Part shown: positions 28,323 through 40,395 of the stretch, one piece after another
How the letters are laid out: each line of letters begins with the position of its first letter
How positions within the stretch are numbered: position 1 is the stretch's first letter
Assembly: GCF_000499385.1 (NCBI RefSeq)
Contig: NW_013653353.1
Location: 117,048-181,047 of the forward strand
Direction of reading: 5' to 3'
Length of the DNA stretch: 64,000 bases
Origin: Eimeria necatrix
Taxonomy: Eukaryota; Apicomplexa; Conoidasida; Eucoccidiorida; Eimeriidae
The notes under the pieces: model-generated
Told to the model about the DNA's origin: nothing
The model's database searches: none
The model's input: only the letters and a program-made list of their open reading frames with translations
Made by a program: the position numbers and the translations under genes

Positions 28323-29160
28323 TGCTAGTTGGTCATTTATTGTGTTTATACAACGAATAAAGCGTGAGGTTTGGATTTTGCTTGTGAGTGTCTATAGAAT
28401 TGGGGCCGAGAGCTCCCCACCAAGTCGATACCTGCGGCTTTGAAATCCAATTTGAGCAAGGGGTGGAATGTGTCGAATGCTGCTTGGAGGCAGCGCATGG
28501 AGGTAGGGCATGCCACAACTTGCCTTTGTTTTTGGGCAGGAGGCAATGCTCGTAACTGCAAACCACCCATTGTCTGAGCCATTCTCGTCTAGACAGTTAG
28601 GCTTTCCTTCGTGGCTTCCAATGCGATGCTTGTGTTCTTAGACGAAACGATTCTGTGCTGCTGCTGTGGCTGCTTGCTGCATTTACGCTGCACTACTGGA
28701 AGGTCCAAAGCTTTCTCGGAATCTCTGATCTGCCAGCGGTGCGAAGGCCTAAGCCAGTAAGGGCATCTCAACAATGTAAAAAGTAATAAGTAAAGGTGGT
28801 GGCAGATTTGGAGGGCAGAAATGAAGGTTGAGAGGTTTCCGATGGAAACAGATATTCACAGCAAAGTCTCAAGCTGCACAAGAATGGGCACAACCAAGGC
28901 TATCCCTGCTTCCCTTTATCTCTTCGGTCTGGCTTTTCACTGTGGCAGTCTGCCGCACCAAATGCCACTCCCCCGTGTTCTGAAATACGTCATTCTTTCA
29001 CAATATCATATCTTCAAAGCTCCCATGATAGCTGTGTTTCCAGCCTGCTATCTGTCTTAACGTGTTTTTATACCTCTTCCACAACTTTCTTCAATGCTAT
29101 GCTCTGTTGTGCTTCATCAGACGAGTGCACGAGTGGCCTCGCGAGAGTGAGAACCTAACC
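28323..29160. other. intergenic, probable 5' UTR/promoter of next gene
   Basis: Lies between two plus-strand Q-rich genes. Short frames at 28346-28582 and 28589-28774 (minus) and 28821-29060 (plus) show no domain. A CAG acceptor-like site at about 29121 just before the ATG at 29161 leaves room for a 5' UTR intron. Confidence 0.4.
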
Positions 29161-32100
29161 ATGCTCCCTCCCCATTTCCTCAACAAGCCCAACCAGCAGC
29201 GGAGACAACAGCAGGAACTACAAATGATGCACCAGGACCTTCAAGATCGGCAGCAACAGCAAGTGCACCAGTTAATGCAGCAGCACGCTTCAACAGAGAT
29301 TCGGCAGTTAGGCAGAGGACTGCAGCTGCATCGGAGCAGTAGAGGTCCGCAGGCTGAAAATGCATTGACAGAGGTCGCTCCTGATATTTTGTCAACTTTC
29401 TCTTCGGTCAGCAGGTCCGAGTGTTTGGCCGCTCTTCTTCACTTCATCATTACAGGCAATGATACACAAAATGGCCCCGTCAATGCTGCTACTCTTACGG
29501 CTGTCGCAACTACTACCGCGGAGGACCTGCGTTGCTCGTGTGCCAAGAAAACATTTCCCAATACTCTGCCCCCTGAACGCTTTTCCCTTCAGCTGTCCAT
29601 TTTTCGCACACAGCTGACTGGGGAAGCGCCGCTAGCAGGGTTGGCTGAGGATGACATGATGGCGCTTGCAGCTTCCTTGGTGCCCTGCGCTAATTGCTAT
29701 AGAAAGATTGTGCTGCAGCAGCATTACCGCCGCTTGCTGCTGCTCCAGCAACTGCAACAGATGATGGAGAAGCAGCTGCGAATTCTGGGGCAATTTCTCC
29801 AACACCAGCAACAACAGCACAGACTGGATCAGTTGGCTTTTATACGAGAGAGACTTTCTGCACTCCAGCGGGCACCCAGCACGGTTTCCCCGCCATTGTG
29901 CAGCCAGCTGTGGCAGTTGCAGCAGCATCAAAAGCAAATGTTACAGGGGAGCTGCCAGGAACAACGACGACTGCAGCAGCTCCATGACCTTGCTGCACTT
30001 GTGCTAGTTGCGCTAGGAGAGCCGACAGTTCCACAAACAAGAGCGGCAGAAGGGATAAAGCAACTACAACAGAAGCAACAGTCAGTTGCGGGCAAGATTC
30101 AGTCTGATGAGCTGCATGATGATTTGCTGCAACTGCTGAATAAGACGCTCCAGGCGGCACACGCCCAGCAGCCCTGTTGCACTGTGCTGCTGCGCCGTCT
30201 ACTGCAAGAGATACAAGAAGCATCTCTGTGGTCCGCAGACATAAAACGCAACAGAAAAAGCAGCAGTACAACAAGTAATGAAACCGTCGCGGCTGCCTCC
30301 TCGCTGCCGGATTGCATAGGCATTCTTTCGTTGCCGGAAAGAGCAAATGTAGCAGGAGTAGCCGACCAACGAGCGGCAGCAGCAGCTATGATTGCAGATA
30401 GCAGCCTCTGGCTTGCTAGGCTGGCCCAAAAAGCTCCACCAGGTGCAGCTGCTGTTGCTTCAGCGTTTGGAGAAAAAGGCTTTTTGAGGGATTTAGCAGT
30501 GGCTGCACTCAGATGCCGTCTGCTTTCAGGACACTCCGTTGAATCCCCAAACGGTCTCCAAGGGGCTGCCGACCAGGCAGCAAAGACGTGGAAACATGGT
30601 ACGCTTGAGGCTGCGGGCACGTGCGCCCATGCAAACAGCGGTTTCCTCTATCTTCGTATGCTCTTTATGGATGCTTGCTGATTCAGTAAGCCACTTGCGT
30701 CTCCTAGCTTTAAGAAGGCGTCGCTAACTGCCGCCCGCTTTTGTTTCATTCTGGGCCTCCTTATGTTCGTTGTGAATGTCTGCTGTTTCAGTGAGCCATG
30801 TGCTTCTCACCGCTTGTAACAGGCGTCGTCAACTGCTGCGAGCTGTTTCGTTCCTTCTTCAAAAAAGTCCTCAGTTTCTTGCGTCTTTGCAACGCGACCC
30901 TGAGCAAAGACCACCATACCAGTGGAAAGAGCGGCAAGGAAACTGGCAGAAACAGCATCAACAACAGCACGTACAGCAGCAGCGGCAGCATCAACAAAGA
31001 GAATCCCAACAGCATCAGCAGCAGTTTCAGCAGCGGCAACAAACAGGGAGCTCACCTCAGTTATACGACGGCGCTGCGGCAGTTCCTACCTGCGCGCATA
31101 GCATCTGCACTGGAAAGCAACAGCAGCAGGAGGCGATACAACAAACGCAGCAACTGGAGATCGCGCAGCACGAGGAGGAGCAGCAGCTATTGCAGCGAGA
31201 GCAAAAAGCGCTTCAGTCAGCATTGCAGGGGGCGTATTCTGTGCAGCAGCCCTTGCAAAAGCAAGCCGTGCATCATCAGAGCATAGAACGGCAACAGCCT
31301 GCTCACTTGCAGCACTCAAAGCAATTCCTGCATCGTCAATCTATGGAACAGCAACTGAACGAAGACCAACGACGCACGTTAAGCTTCCAGACCTACCAAA
31401 TGCAACCGCCGCAGCAAAGTCAACAGAAACAAAAGGTGCAGCCGTCCCAGAGGCAGGCGCTTTATGCTTTGCTGCAGCCTGAGCACATACACCAGCAGTG
31501 CTTGCAGCAACAGTATTTGCAGCCACTAAAGCAGCAGCTTTTCCAGCCTCCCCAGCAGCAGCATTTGCAGCAGTTGCAGAGTCTTCAACAATTTCAACAT
31601 CCGCAGAATTTGCAAGCGCCTCAGGTCTTGAATTTCGGGGGCGCATTGGAGGAGGCGCATGGATTGAGAAGGTGGACTAGAGACACCACTGAGCAAGAAC
31701 AGCTGCAGCGCAATATACTGCATCAGCACATGCACCACGTGCAGCAACAGCAGCATCAGCTGCAGCAACTCCAGAGGCAGCAGCAAGTGGAGCTTCATCC
31801 AGAAATGCAGGATAGTGGAAGGCAGCACAAAGGCTTGCAAAGCAAGGAAATGCACCTAGCAGAGCTGTACCAAAGGACGATGGGACACGTAGAGCTACAA
31901 GAGAACGAGAAACAGCACAACTACGTTCAAAGAATGCAGCACGAAGAACTTGATCAACAGCGGAAATGCAATATTGAGCCCATTCAGCTATATTGTCAAC
32001 GGCGGCAGCGCCAGAGGAGGCAACTCCTGCAACAAAGAAGCCGAAGACGCGAGAGAATGTCTCACGGTAGCACCACTTTAATCCGCGGGCTTCCTAAAAG

Positions 32101-35100
32101 GCATTGCCCTTCAGTTGCTGCTGCTGCTGATCTGTCTGATGAAGAAATCTACCCACAGGTGTCAGAAAGGGTTACCACAAACGCTGCTGAGGTCTATTAC
32201 CCAAGAGGTCCAGTTTCTCATCTCACTAGCACCAGTGGAAGCCCATCGTGTTTTGAGTTGAACGTCGCCAGAGCTGACGCAGGAATTCCTCGAGGCACAG
32301 CTGCTTCAGAAGCTGCCACCACGGCTCCCTCGGCAACTGCTCACCAGCAGCTAGCTGAAGCAGAAGCAGGACGTACTAGAACAATGCAGGAGCTGAGAAG
32401 GACAAGGAAGATGCGCGCGTTGAGGTGCATGCTGGCGCACAAAGGCACCAGCAGCGTGGCATCACCCGTTACTGCAGCAGATACAGCTCACAGAGCAGCT
32501 GCCGCTGAGCTCAATGATCAGTCCGTTATTGGGGCTAAGGTACAGGAGACAGCGGCACGTTCTCAAGCTGCTGCCGCTGCGTCTGGCAAGAGAACGATAG
32601 AAGCTGTCAATACAGAAGATGCATTGCAAGAGCTCCCTGAAGGAAGCACTGTTGCTGAGAACGAGGGGGATAAGGCGGCTGCAACGCAACGAGCTTGTAA
32701 CAGATCGCCAAGAGGCGGGCTTTTTTCTGTCAGCAGTGGCTTCCCGCATTGCTGCTACGACGCTGCTCAATGCGTTGACGAAGTAGCGGCAGACTCAAAG
32801 GAAGCAGAGCGCGCAGAAACGAATGGCATTGGCGTAGATGCAGAAACTGGCGAAAGCTCGGTGGCAGCAGACAAAGTAACAAGAAAGCAGGATGCAACAA
32901 CAACGGCACTTCCTCTGGCAGCAGCGCTATGCCAAGAACAAGCCTGGGCAGCAGATGCAGGACAGGAAGATAAAAAACTGCCGATGACTGGCCAAATTTT
33001 AGCAGTACCAGCGAGGGAAGACGCTAAAAGCGTATTTACTGCACCTTCTGAGCAAATAATAGTAGCATCAGCAACCGGCGAAGACTCTACTGCTGCAGCC
33101 GAAGAGCGAATCGCGGTGGCATCAGCAGCCGCCGAAGACGCTACCGCTGCTGCTGCTGCGCTGCTGGACAGGGCCCCTGAAGCGCCAGAGGTGGCAGCAG
33201 CGGCAGCAGCAACAGCAGCAACTGACGCGCTGCTACTTTCTCCACCGGCAGTTCTAGGCCCGATAAAGAAACCACTTTTCCTGAATGGAACTGAAGGACT
33301 GCTAGCAGTGTCCGCAGCATCAGCAGCAGGTACAAGGAGGGCCAAGAGAATGCTGCCCGCAGGCCTAACACAGCGCCGGCGAATATTTGCGTACTGCTGC
33401 CGAGAAACTATGGGAGACGGTTGTGCCTGCATTGCATGTACGAGCTGCAGACGTCAACCTCCTGTGGTGTCCGTCACAGATGCTGCAACAGAGGCGGACT
33501 ACAGCAAAAGATGTGCAGGGCCTTTGCAGCTGCAAGAGCAGACGCATAGATCCCTTAGGTCTAGAAAGGGAAGATACGGAGCTGCAACACGAGAAGGAGA
33601 GTGCATCAGCGGCAGTAACACCAGCAGGAGGGATATGCACAATCAAAGCTTCAGAAAGAAGGAGAAACGCAAAAAGAAAGTCTACTACTATAGCACGAGC
33701 GACCGATGTAGCATAAGCTGCGACTCCAGCAGTGGGAGTGATTGGGAAGGGTCTACTAGCAAGCGAAAGAGGCAGCCACAGAATAAAAAGTACCAAGAAG
33801 CAGCAAACGGAGCAGAGCGGAAGGCTCCTCCTGCTGCTGCTTCGGTTGCAGCTGTTCGCGCCCTTCGTCGGGTCAAAAAGCTTGCTGTCACAGATGCAAG
33901 CACTACTAAAGCACCTCTCTCACAGGAAGAGCAAAGAGAATTTACTTTTGTCGCTGAAAATGTGAGAATGGAGCACTGCACCGCCGATCGTGCAGCTCCA
34001 TGCTCCACTGATGCAATGGATGCGCACATCGGCGGCACCCACAGCGATGACGACAACCTCACTCCAAAGGCTGCCACAGGAGTAGAGCTTCGACTGAATC
34101 AAAAACGAGAGAGCCCACAGCGGCTGTGTAGGAAAACCAGTCAGCAGCAGCAGCAACGTACAGGGCCGACACTGAACCTTTTTCGTGTCCTGCGCAGCAG
34201 TAAGAAGCCTCTTGGGGAGACAACAGTAAAGGAGGCAACGGAGACAGCACTGCACAAAAGCGTCGAAGGTAAAGAGCCTCTCTTTGCCGATGGCGAAGCT
34301 TTCTCTGCTGTGGTGCCTGCCTCTTCTAAGCGAGCCGATGAAACGGGCCTCCCCGCCTCTCCAGACACGTTTCTGTCGGACCCAGCAGTCGTAGAAGAAG
34401 CCACAGATGCGTGTAACCGTCTCCTTCGAAGCAGCTGTAGCGATTCCAGACAGTCAAACGCGTATGGTGACGACGATGAGAGGCTATCAACTACAGACGG
34501 CCTCCGCCTGCACCTTGAGAAGAGGCCGCTGCCACCTCCAACGCCGTCATGCGAGATTCCCACTCAAAAGAAACAGCAGCAACGGGTCCAACAGGAAGAA
34601 GAACAACAATGTGAACAAGAAGGGCAGCAACAAAGACGCCGGCGCAGCATCGGCGCGATCATCAATTGTACTTTGCGAAGCGGCAGCGGGGGTACAGCAG
34701 CAGGAGAAAGAGTAAAAACTGGCAGTGTAGCATGTGCTGTGTCCAATGCAATGGTTCTGCGGAGTGAACATGATGGGCAACAGCGGCGAAGCTATCAGCG
34801 CCACGACGATATCTCAGCACTGCCTCTTGAAGCCGCACCACAGATCCTCGAGGACTTCAGGGAACTGGTGTTATCGTCAGTGTCCGGCCCGCATCAGCGA
34901 GAGGAGAAACAGTCCTTGGCACAGCATCATCGCACACGAAAATGCACTGCTGCCTCTCTGCTTGCAGCTGCTGCTGAGAGTGGCAATAACAGCAGCAGCT
35001 ATAACACGCCCAGCAAATCATCGCACGATTCATGCATCCGCAGAGGTCAATCTGTACGTGCTGCTGCCGCAGCAGTCGCTGCTGCAACTGTAGCCCGACT

Positions 35101-35335
35101 GCAGGAAAGCAGAACTACGAGTCAAGCAACCACTAACGCAGCGGCTGGAGAAGCAGCAGCTGAAATAGCGAAGAACATAACTTGGAACGAAAAGAGGCGT
35201 AGCTATGCAGCAAAAATCAAGGGAGTCTCTCAGCCCGTCTGGTTTGCTGCCAAGAGAAGAGGTGTCCCTCAGGCTCTTCAGGCCGCTGCAAATCTCCTTG
35301 TCGAAGATATGAATAGACGCAAACAGGAAAATTAG
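29161..35335 (+). CDS. giant Gln/Ala-rich protein with C-terminal AP2-like domain
   Basis: Two long exons, 29161-30598 and 30792-35335, join in phase (donor CATG|GTACGC, acceptor CTGTTTCAG) to give 1,993 residues; the alternative is two separate genes. The start ATG sits in a good context (CTAACCATG). The N-terminal third is a Gln/Leu coiled coil, the middle is almost pure Gln/His/Leu, and the later part is Ala/Ser/Glu-rich with a Cys cluster (CCRETMGDGCACIACTSC) and basic patches typical of nuclear signals. The last 50 residues contain ITWNEKRRSYAAKIKG and then VWFAAKRRGVPQALQAAANLL. This fits the strand-strand-strand-helix pattern of an ApiAP2 DNA-binding domain (W..., A-x-I, F...G...A...AA). 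ApiAP2 proteins are the main apicomplexan transcription factors. The domain call is by eye, and no target is claimed. Confidence 0.72.
30655..30860 (+). repeat. tandem duplication of a splice acceptor and exon start
   Basis: The segments 30655-30755 and 30760-30860 are about 105 bases apart and clearly homologous. Each has a TNTGGATG/TGTGAATG-like lead, then GATTCAG or GTTTCAG, then TAAGCCAC.TGCGTCTC or TGAGCCATGTGCTTCTC, then GGCGTCG(C/T). In the frame joined to the upstream exon both read VSHxxLL...RRR, but copy A then meets TAA where copy B has CAA. Copy B is taken as the real acceptor; copy A is probably a decoy within the intron. Confidence 0.75.
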
Positions 35336-36279
35336 GTTGATCCCCAACACCATGAATTTTGAAGAACAGCGTAGCGGCAGGCGTGGAAGCTGCATCACGG
35401 GCAAGCATGCTGCCAACAATAACAGCAACAGCAAACGAAGCTGCTGCCGAGTCTGAAGGAACATACTTGCCTTTTTATAATGCATTTAGATGCTCGTGCT
35501 CTGGATATGCACGAACACAGAAGTGTGCATCAGAGCCATGGTCACATTTTTACCGAAGCGCGATGAAATATAGTGGAGGACGCAGAAAGACTTGAAAACA
35601 TAGTGGCATGCCCACACATATATGCAGATATGTTCCGAGCTATTGCTACAGCTAAGCAGGTGGGGGCATGGAGTCGCCTGAACCACAAACGCAAAGCTAA
35701 TGCGGGAACGTTAGAGATAGATTCGCAGATAATGAAGGCTTAAGCACGAGAAAAGTACTCGCAAGGCCTAGAAGAAGCTAAGGGAAACCACTCATTTTTC
35801 ATGGCCTTCACTCGATATGGAGAGTCCGACGTCTTCTCCTGTGAGGAGAGCTCAAGTGGCTTGGTGACAGGGCTTTTAACTCTAGAGATCCCATCAGCAC
35901 TTCATTAAGTGGCATGTCGACGCAGAAAAGCACGCAGTAACACTAAGCTGCGGCCACTACAGTCTCTGAAGCAATAGGTTAGCATACGGAGCACCCAAAC
36001 AAAAGTTTATCTGTTGGCTTCTTATATCTAGCATAGGGTGAGTGGAAGAAAAACTGCAAAGGTTCAAAACCTGTGAGCCCGGCATGAGCAACAGTTTGGC
36101 TTTGTGCAGGCTTCACAACTGCCTAATTGACTGGCAACGATATACATATTCATAACAAGCCCTCTGCCGTAACGGCTTGAGAAAATGCAGCAAGGCTCGT
36201 TACGTGCGGATGCAAACATTCAGTTGGTGAACTATAACGGCCTCAGCTATCGCGGGATCGTAGGCAGCAGTAGCTACGT
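35336..36279. other. intergenic between convergent genes
   Basis: Between the 3' ends of the AP2-like gene (plus) and the second EGF gene (minus). No convincing exon; expected to hold both 3' UTRs. Confidence 0.5.
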
Positions 36280-37386
36280 TTATGATCCCGCAGCCTTCTG
36301 TATTTGCCCGGCCAGCTTCAGTTTCTTAAGACAGTTACCACATGTCTCCATTGCGACGCTGTAGCAGCACCATAGTAAGATACAAAGAACAGCAGCGAAG
36401 ACCGTCCACCATACAATGAGCTCCCCAGAGGAAAGAGTAAATGAAATTTTTGCAAGCCCTCGGCTGACACGAACAGTGCACGGAGGATTCATCACCAACT
36501 CACTGCTGCCCCATTTCGTAGTAACCACACCGGCACCCGGAGCTACTTCCCAGTCGTCATAGCACCGGCACGTGACAGTGCCTGTTCCTCTACCTGGGGC
36601 AAAAATGCAAGTGCCTTGACCGCACGGGTTGACAGCGCCAGTGCAGGGATTCGTAGGAACTTCGCAGTTGGTGCCTTGAAAGAAGTCCCCGCACTCGCAC
36701 TTGTAATACGGAGACACGTCAGTGTCAACGCACGCCCCTAATGAGCACAGAGCGCTCGAGCAATCCAAACCACTCGTGCTCCTGATGCCACAATCTTGAG
36801 TACAAAGTGAAGCCTTTTCAGAGCATGTGGGGCCGCGAAATGGTAGGGGACAGACACAGATCTGTGCGGTCAAATGCTCATAACACGTTCCTGTGTTGCA
36901 TATGTTAACTGCACACGGCGCGGCTGATGCATAAATAAGGCCAAAGCTAGCTGTGGAAGCGCCAATCACCGGCGTGAGCCACCGATGAACCAGTGTAAAC
37001 AGAATTCCGTCTGTTTCCGTCAGGGATGGCTCAGATGGAGCATTTCGGCATCCCTCGGGAGAACGCTGTGAGAGGTTAGCGCTTAAAAGCAGAACAACCA
37101 TGAGAGGTAGGAGGCGATGTAGCTTGGGAACGCGGAAACGAGAAGAAAAGGCAACTTGGCCATCACTTTCTGGTGACTTGGGTGTCCCCCGACCCTGGGA
37201 AGAACTACGCAGACACCGTCTTGAAAACTTTCGGTTACCCTTGCAACAATCAATGCCCTGTGTTGTAAAAGCCTGATGGCGGGACGCTGCACCCGTTTCG
37301 TCTAATGAGCAATTGTCAGCGCCACAGCTACGTGATAGTTCTGACTTGGACATTGAGGGGGACCCGAAGTCAGCAAAAACAGCCAT
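36280..37386 (-). CDS. EGF-domain single-pass membrane protein, paralogue of the 8.9 kb gene
   Basis: A single open exon with an ATG start encodes 368 residues. A hydrophobic stretch at about 91-105 (LLPLMVVLLLSANL) follows an 85-residue N-terminal extension, which is odd for a cleaved signal peptide and may mean that the true start is internal or spliced. Three EGF-like modules follow at about 158-188, 195-241 and 248-303. The transmembrane helix at 323-342 starts LIVWWTVFAAV, and a 26-residue basic tail follows. It shares long identical motifs with the gene at 8856-9797, for example GLDCSSALCSLGACVDT versus GIDCSSALCSLGTCQDT, PYYKCECGDFF and the WWT helix start. The role is inferred to be surface or microneme adhesion. 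The two tails differ, so sorting or partners may differ. Confidence 0.85.
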   Translation of the reverse strand: MAVFADFGSPSMSKSELSRSCGADNCSLDETGAASRHQAFTTQGIDCCKGNRKFSRRCLRSSSQGRGTPKSPESDGQVAFSSRFRVPKLHRLLPLMVVLLLSANLSQRSPEGCRNAPSEPSLTETDGILFTLVHRWLTPVIGASTASFGLIYASAAPCAVNICNTGTCYEHLTAQICVCPLPFRGPTCSEKASLCTQDCGIRSTSGLDCSSALCSLGACVDTDVSPYYKCECGDFFQGTNCEVPTNPCTGAVNPCGQGTCIFAPGRGTGTVTCRCYDDWEVAPGAGVVTTKWGSSELVMNPPCTVRVSRGLAKISFTLSSGELIVWWTVFAAVLCILLWCCYSVAMETCGNCLKKLKLAGQIQKAAGS

Positions 37387-39521
37387 TGTGACCAGCGGAT
37401 GGCAACAGATACTGACTGGTCTTTGTATGGATTTTCATGCAAACATTTCCAAGGAAAGGCCATAACAGAAGAATGCTGAAATTCCCGTGGCTGTCCCTGT
37501 GTACATCAAGACCTTCCGGCAACTATCCACCAAAAGCGACCCACTATAAGAAATGGAAGGCCTTTCAGTAGAATTTTTCAAAGCAGAAAGAGACGCTAAC
37601 TGATCTCACCAAGCAAAGATTTGTCAAAAGAGAAAATGGATTGGCTTTTCTGATGGGTCTTCGCCATCGAAGGCCATACCCTTCAACGAAAATATATACA
37701 CTCTAGCAAAAAGCATAAAAGTTCGTCAGGCTAGTGAAAGGATCTTCCGTGCATTTGTTTCACAGGACATCTCTGAGCTCCTGAGTGGTCCAATGCGAGG
37801 CGCGCCACACTGTTACACGAAGTAAGTGCACAGGCATTCCTCTCCAAGTGACCTAGATTTTGTGGATATTTGCAGCATTAAAATGAAGAATTCTCACCTT
37901 TGAAACAAAGCACTTTCCACGTCTACAAGGAAGTAAGGCGAAAGGCAGGAACCGGGCAGCTAGTGGGTGACCACCAACCATTGATCTGGTAAGCTGCGAA
38001 GGAATTGTGATTGTCCTCCCCTAACAAGCAAATCCCAGCAACAGATTTTTACTTAAGAATACTTAACACTCCCAGATGCAAAGAATTTTACAATGTTCAT
38101 TCGCTGACACCCCAGCGCACACCACCAAACAGAACGACGCATTTAGAGCATCGACAGGCTTACCGCGCATTGGGGGTAAAACGATGCTAGAGTGCTTTAA
38201 CGGGATGTCAGAACTTTTCCGCAGGGCTGGAACCTGCAGTGGAATAACTCCAGGCAAATGAAGCTGCAAAGAGGTCTGCTTTGAACGGGACTACTACTCC
38301 AGCTGGTGCGCAAGCTGGGACGTGATAGTACACAAAGCTCAGATAAAAGTGAAATGAGCTGTAGCCTTAAGAAAAGCATTCGGCCCAAAACTATTTATGC
38401 TGAATATTGAGTTGTAAAGGTAATACGCTATAAGAGCCTATAGTAGCTTCTCAGGCCGATCTTTACTTGCCAAGCTCAAGCATGTCAATCAACACACATT
38501 GGGTGGCCTTCATGCAATACATGCGCAAATTCACCTATAATCTGTTTGGGAAAGCCAATAGCTAGAATGTGCATTTTGCTTTTTCTTCAAAGCCTCCTTT
38601 ACATCATACACTGTCTGTTAGATTATCGATGTTCCCCGGCACCTCCCCCCATAATGAAAAACTGTAGCAGGTTCAGGCTTCTCAAATAATAGCCCTCGTA
38701 ACTTTGAACATTCGAATAATTAAGAGCCCCACCCAGAAGATAAAACTGCTGATAAAACTGCCGGATTTTACGTTCCAGAATATGCGCTGAGGAATCTGGT
38801 CTTCACCTGCAAGCACAAAATAGCGAGAACTTCCCGAACAAGGGACTTCACCAGCAGCGATGAGGGTCTCCCCTGCTGACGCGAGTTGTATGAGAGCCCT
38901 TGCCACGCCAACGAGTTAAATTTCAGAAGCTTGTAAAAATCCTAAAAGTGCTGAGGATATGAGATGTGCAGTAAAACATCTCATACTCTCGCGACTCTCG
39001 CATTAGGGAGCTGCATACACGTAACAGAGTTAAAGCGGAATGCGGGCTGAGTGCCATCGGTTTCTCCTTTTAGCTAGACCGCAGCGTTTTTGGTGATTTA
39101 AGCCAGTGTATTGCATTCGCCGTTTTCCCGGCGCCGCAAGGCGGGCAGCCGGGAAATTGCCACGTCGACTGCCATCGATCTGTACAGCCCAAAAATGCCT
39201 CAGCCAGTTCCAAGCCAATTCCCTAGCTGCAGGTGCGCAGGGCTGCTATAGCGGAAGCAGTGCCGGCGGAGCAGCGGAATACACAAGTAATGCCTTGCAA
39301 CAGAACTTTGCAAGCAATAATTCTTGTCGCACCATGATTCACGAGCAATGTTTTCTGGTATTTTTCAGCCTGGCTTGCTCCACGCTTTGCTGGTGCTGAA
39401 AAGAAACATTTTTAGAGCAATTCTATATTATTTTGTAGAAGGCCAACATCCTGAAACAATCGCGGTGTGACTTGAGCGTTTAAGCTCTTAGACAGGCTCG
39501 CACTACCAGTGGCTGGAATCC
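37387..39521. other. intergenic between divergent genes
   Basis: Upstream regions of the minus-strand EGF gene and the plus-strand gene starting at 39522. No exon is supported. Several short frames (38076-38261, 39106-39399 plus; 38197-38388 minus) look random. Confidence 0.45.
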
Positions 39522-40395
39522 ATGTGTGCAGGACTACTGAGTTCTGGATCCTCAAGGACACACTTTGACAGTAACCGAACAATTCGGTTTACTGTGGGGG
39601 ACAAGCCTAGATTGTTGACCGGAATGGCTGCGTCACTTGACCTCGAATCATCTGGGAGTGAGCCATCATTGATCAAGATTTTCTATTTTGCGGACCATCC
39701 TTTCAACATCCCTAAATTTGAAGAGTGGTTCCAGTTGCAGGTTCAACCAGTAAACGAAATGCTATGCCCGCTTGCTACAGAGTATTCTAATCGAGAAGTT
39801 CTCGTGCTGGAGATGGCAGGTGCTCGATAGCATGCCCTACAATGCCTAAAACGGACCAAAAAGAGGGTTATTGAGATGGCAATGAAACGCTTTTGTGAAA
39901 GCTGCAGATGAGTTAGACGTATGCACAGATTCGTGCCTTGCTGAGTCTGGACGATGCACGTTTCTGCATCAAGGCCTAGAGAAGTGGAACAAAACTAAAC
40001 TTGGTCGAAACAACGAGCATATGCCTTTTACATTGCAGCAAAAAGCATATGGGTTTCCTGGAGTGGTAACAGTAAGTTGCTTGGCTGAGGCCTACAGGCC
40101 TCATGCGGCTCCACTGCCTGAAGTTGCAGGCAGCGAGTTTTGCTGAACTGGGGGTATTCTGCTTGGAACAGGAGGGTACTTGTGTTCAGGCATTCTGTTT
40201 ATCTTAGCAGAAGATACGGCGAACTATCTGACAGCCTTCGGGAAGGCTCTGAACACAGGAGGCAATGCTGAGGCGCTGCAGCTGCCACCAATCAAGCAAA
40301 TTTCGTGGGTAGGGGAAACGAAACATACCGTTCTTCTTCGCATTCTGCACACCTACAACACTTTTTCTTCAGTTTCTTCGCAAAACAATGCCTAG
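39522..40395 (+). CDS. small spliced gene, unrecognised
   Basis: Exon 1 (39522-39819, ATG start, donor GCAG|GTGCTC) and exon 2 (39908-40071, acceptor GCTGCAG, donor ACA|GTAAGT) join in phase. They give about 154 residues with segments LIKIFYFADHPFNIPKFEEW and TFLHQGLEKWNKTKL. A third coding stretch ends at the stop at 40395 (SGILFILAEDTANYLTAFG). Its available acceptors near 40162 are out of phase with exon 2, so a small extra exon, an error or a separate gene is possible. No family was recognised. It lies 730 bases upstream of RSP3 on the same strand. Confidence 0.5.

Noticed and set aside
30601..30681. Reading-through of the first AP2-gene exon to the TGA at 30681
   Set aside because: Possible, but the in-phase donor at 30598 and the acceptor at 30791 give a single long protein. 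Kept as the alternative model.
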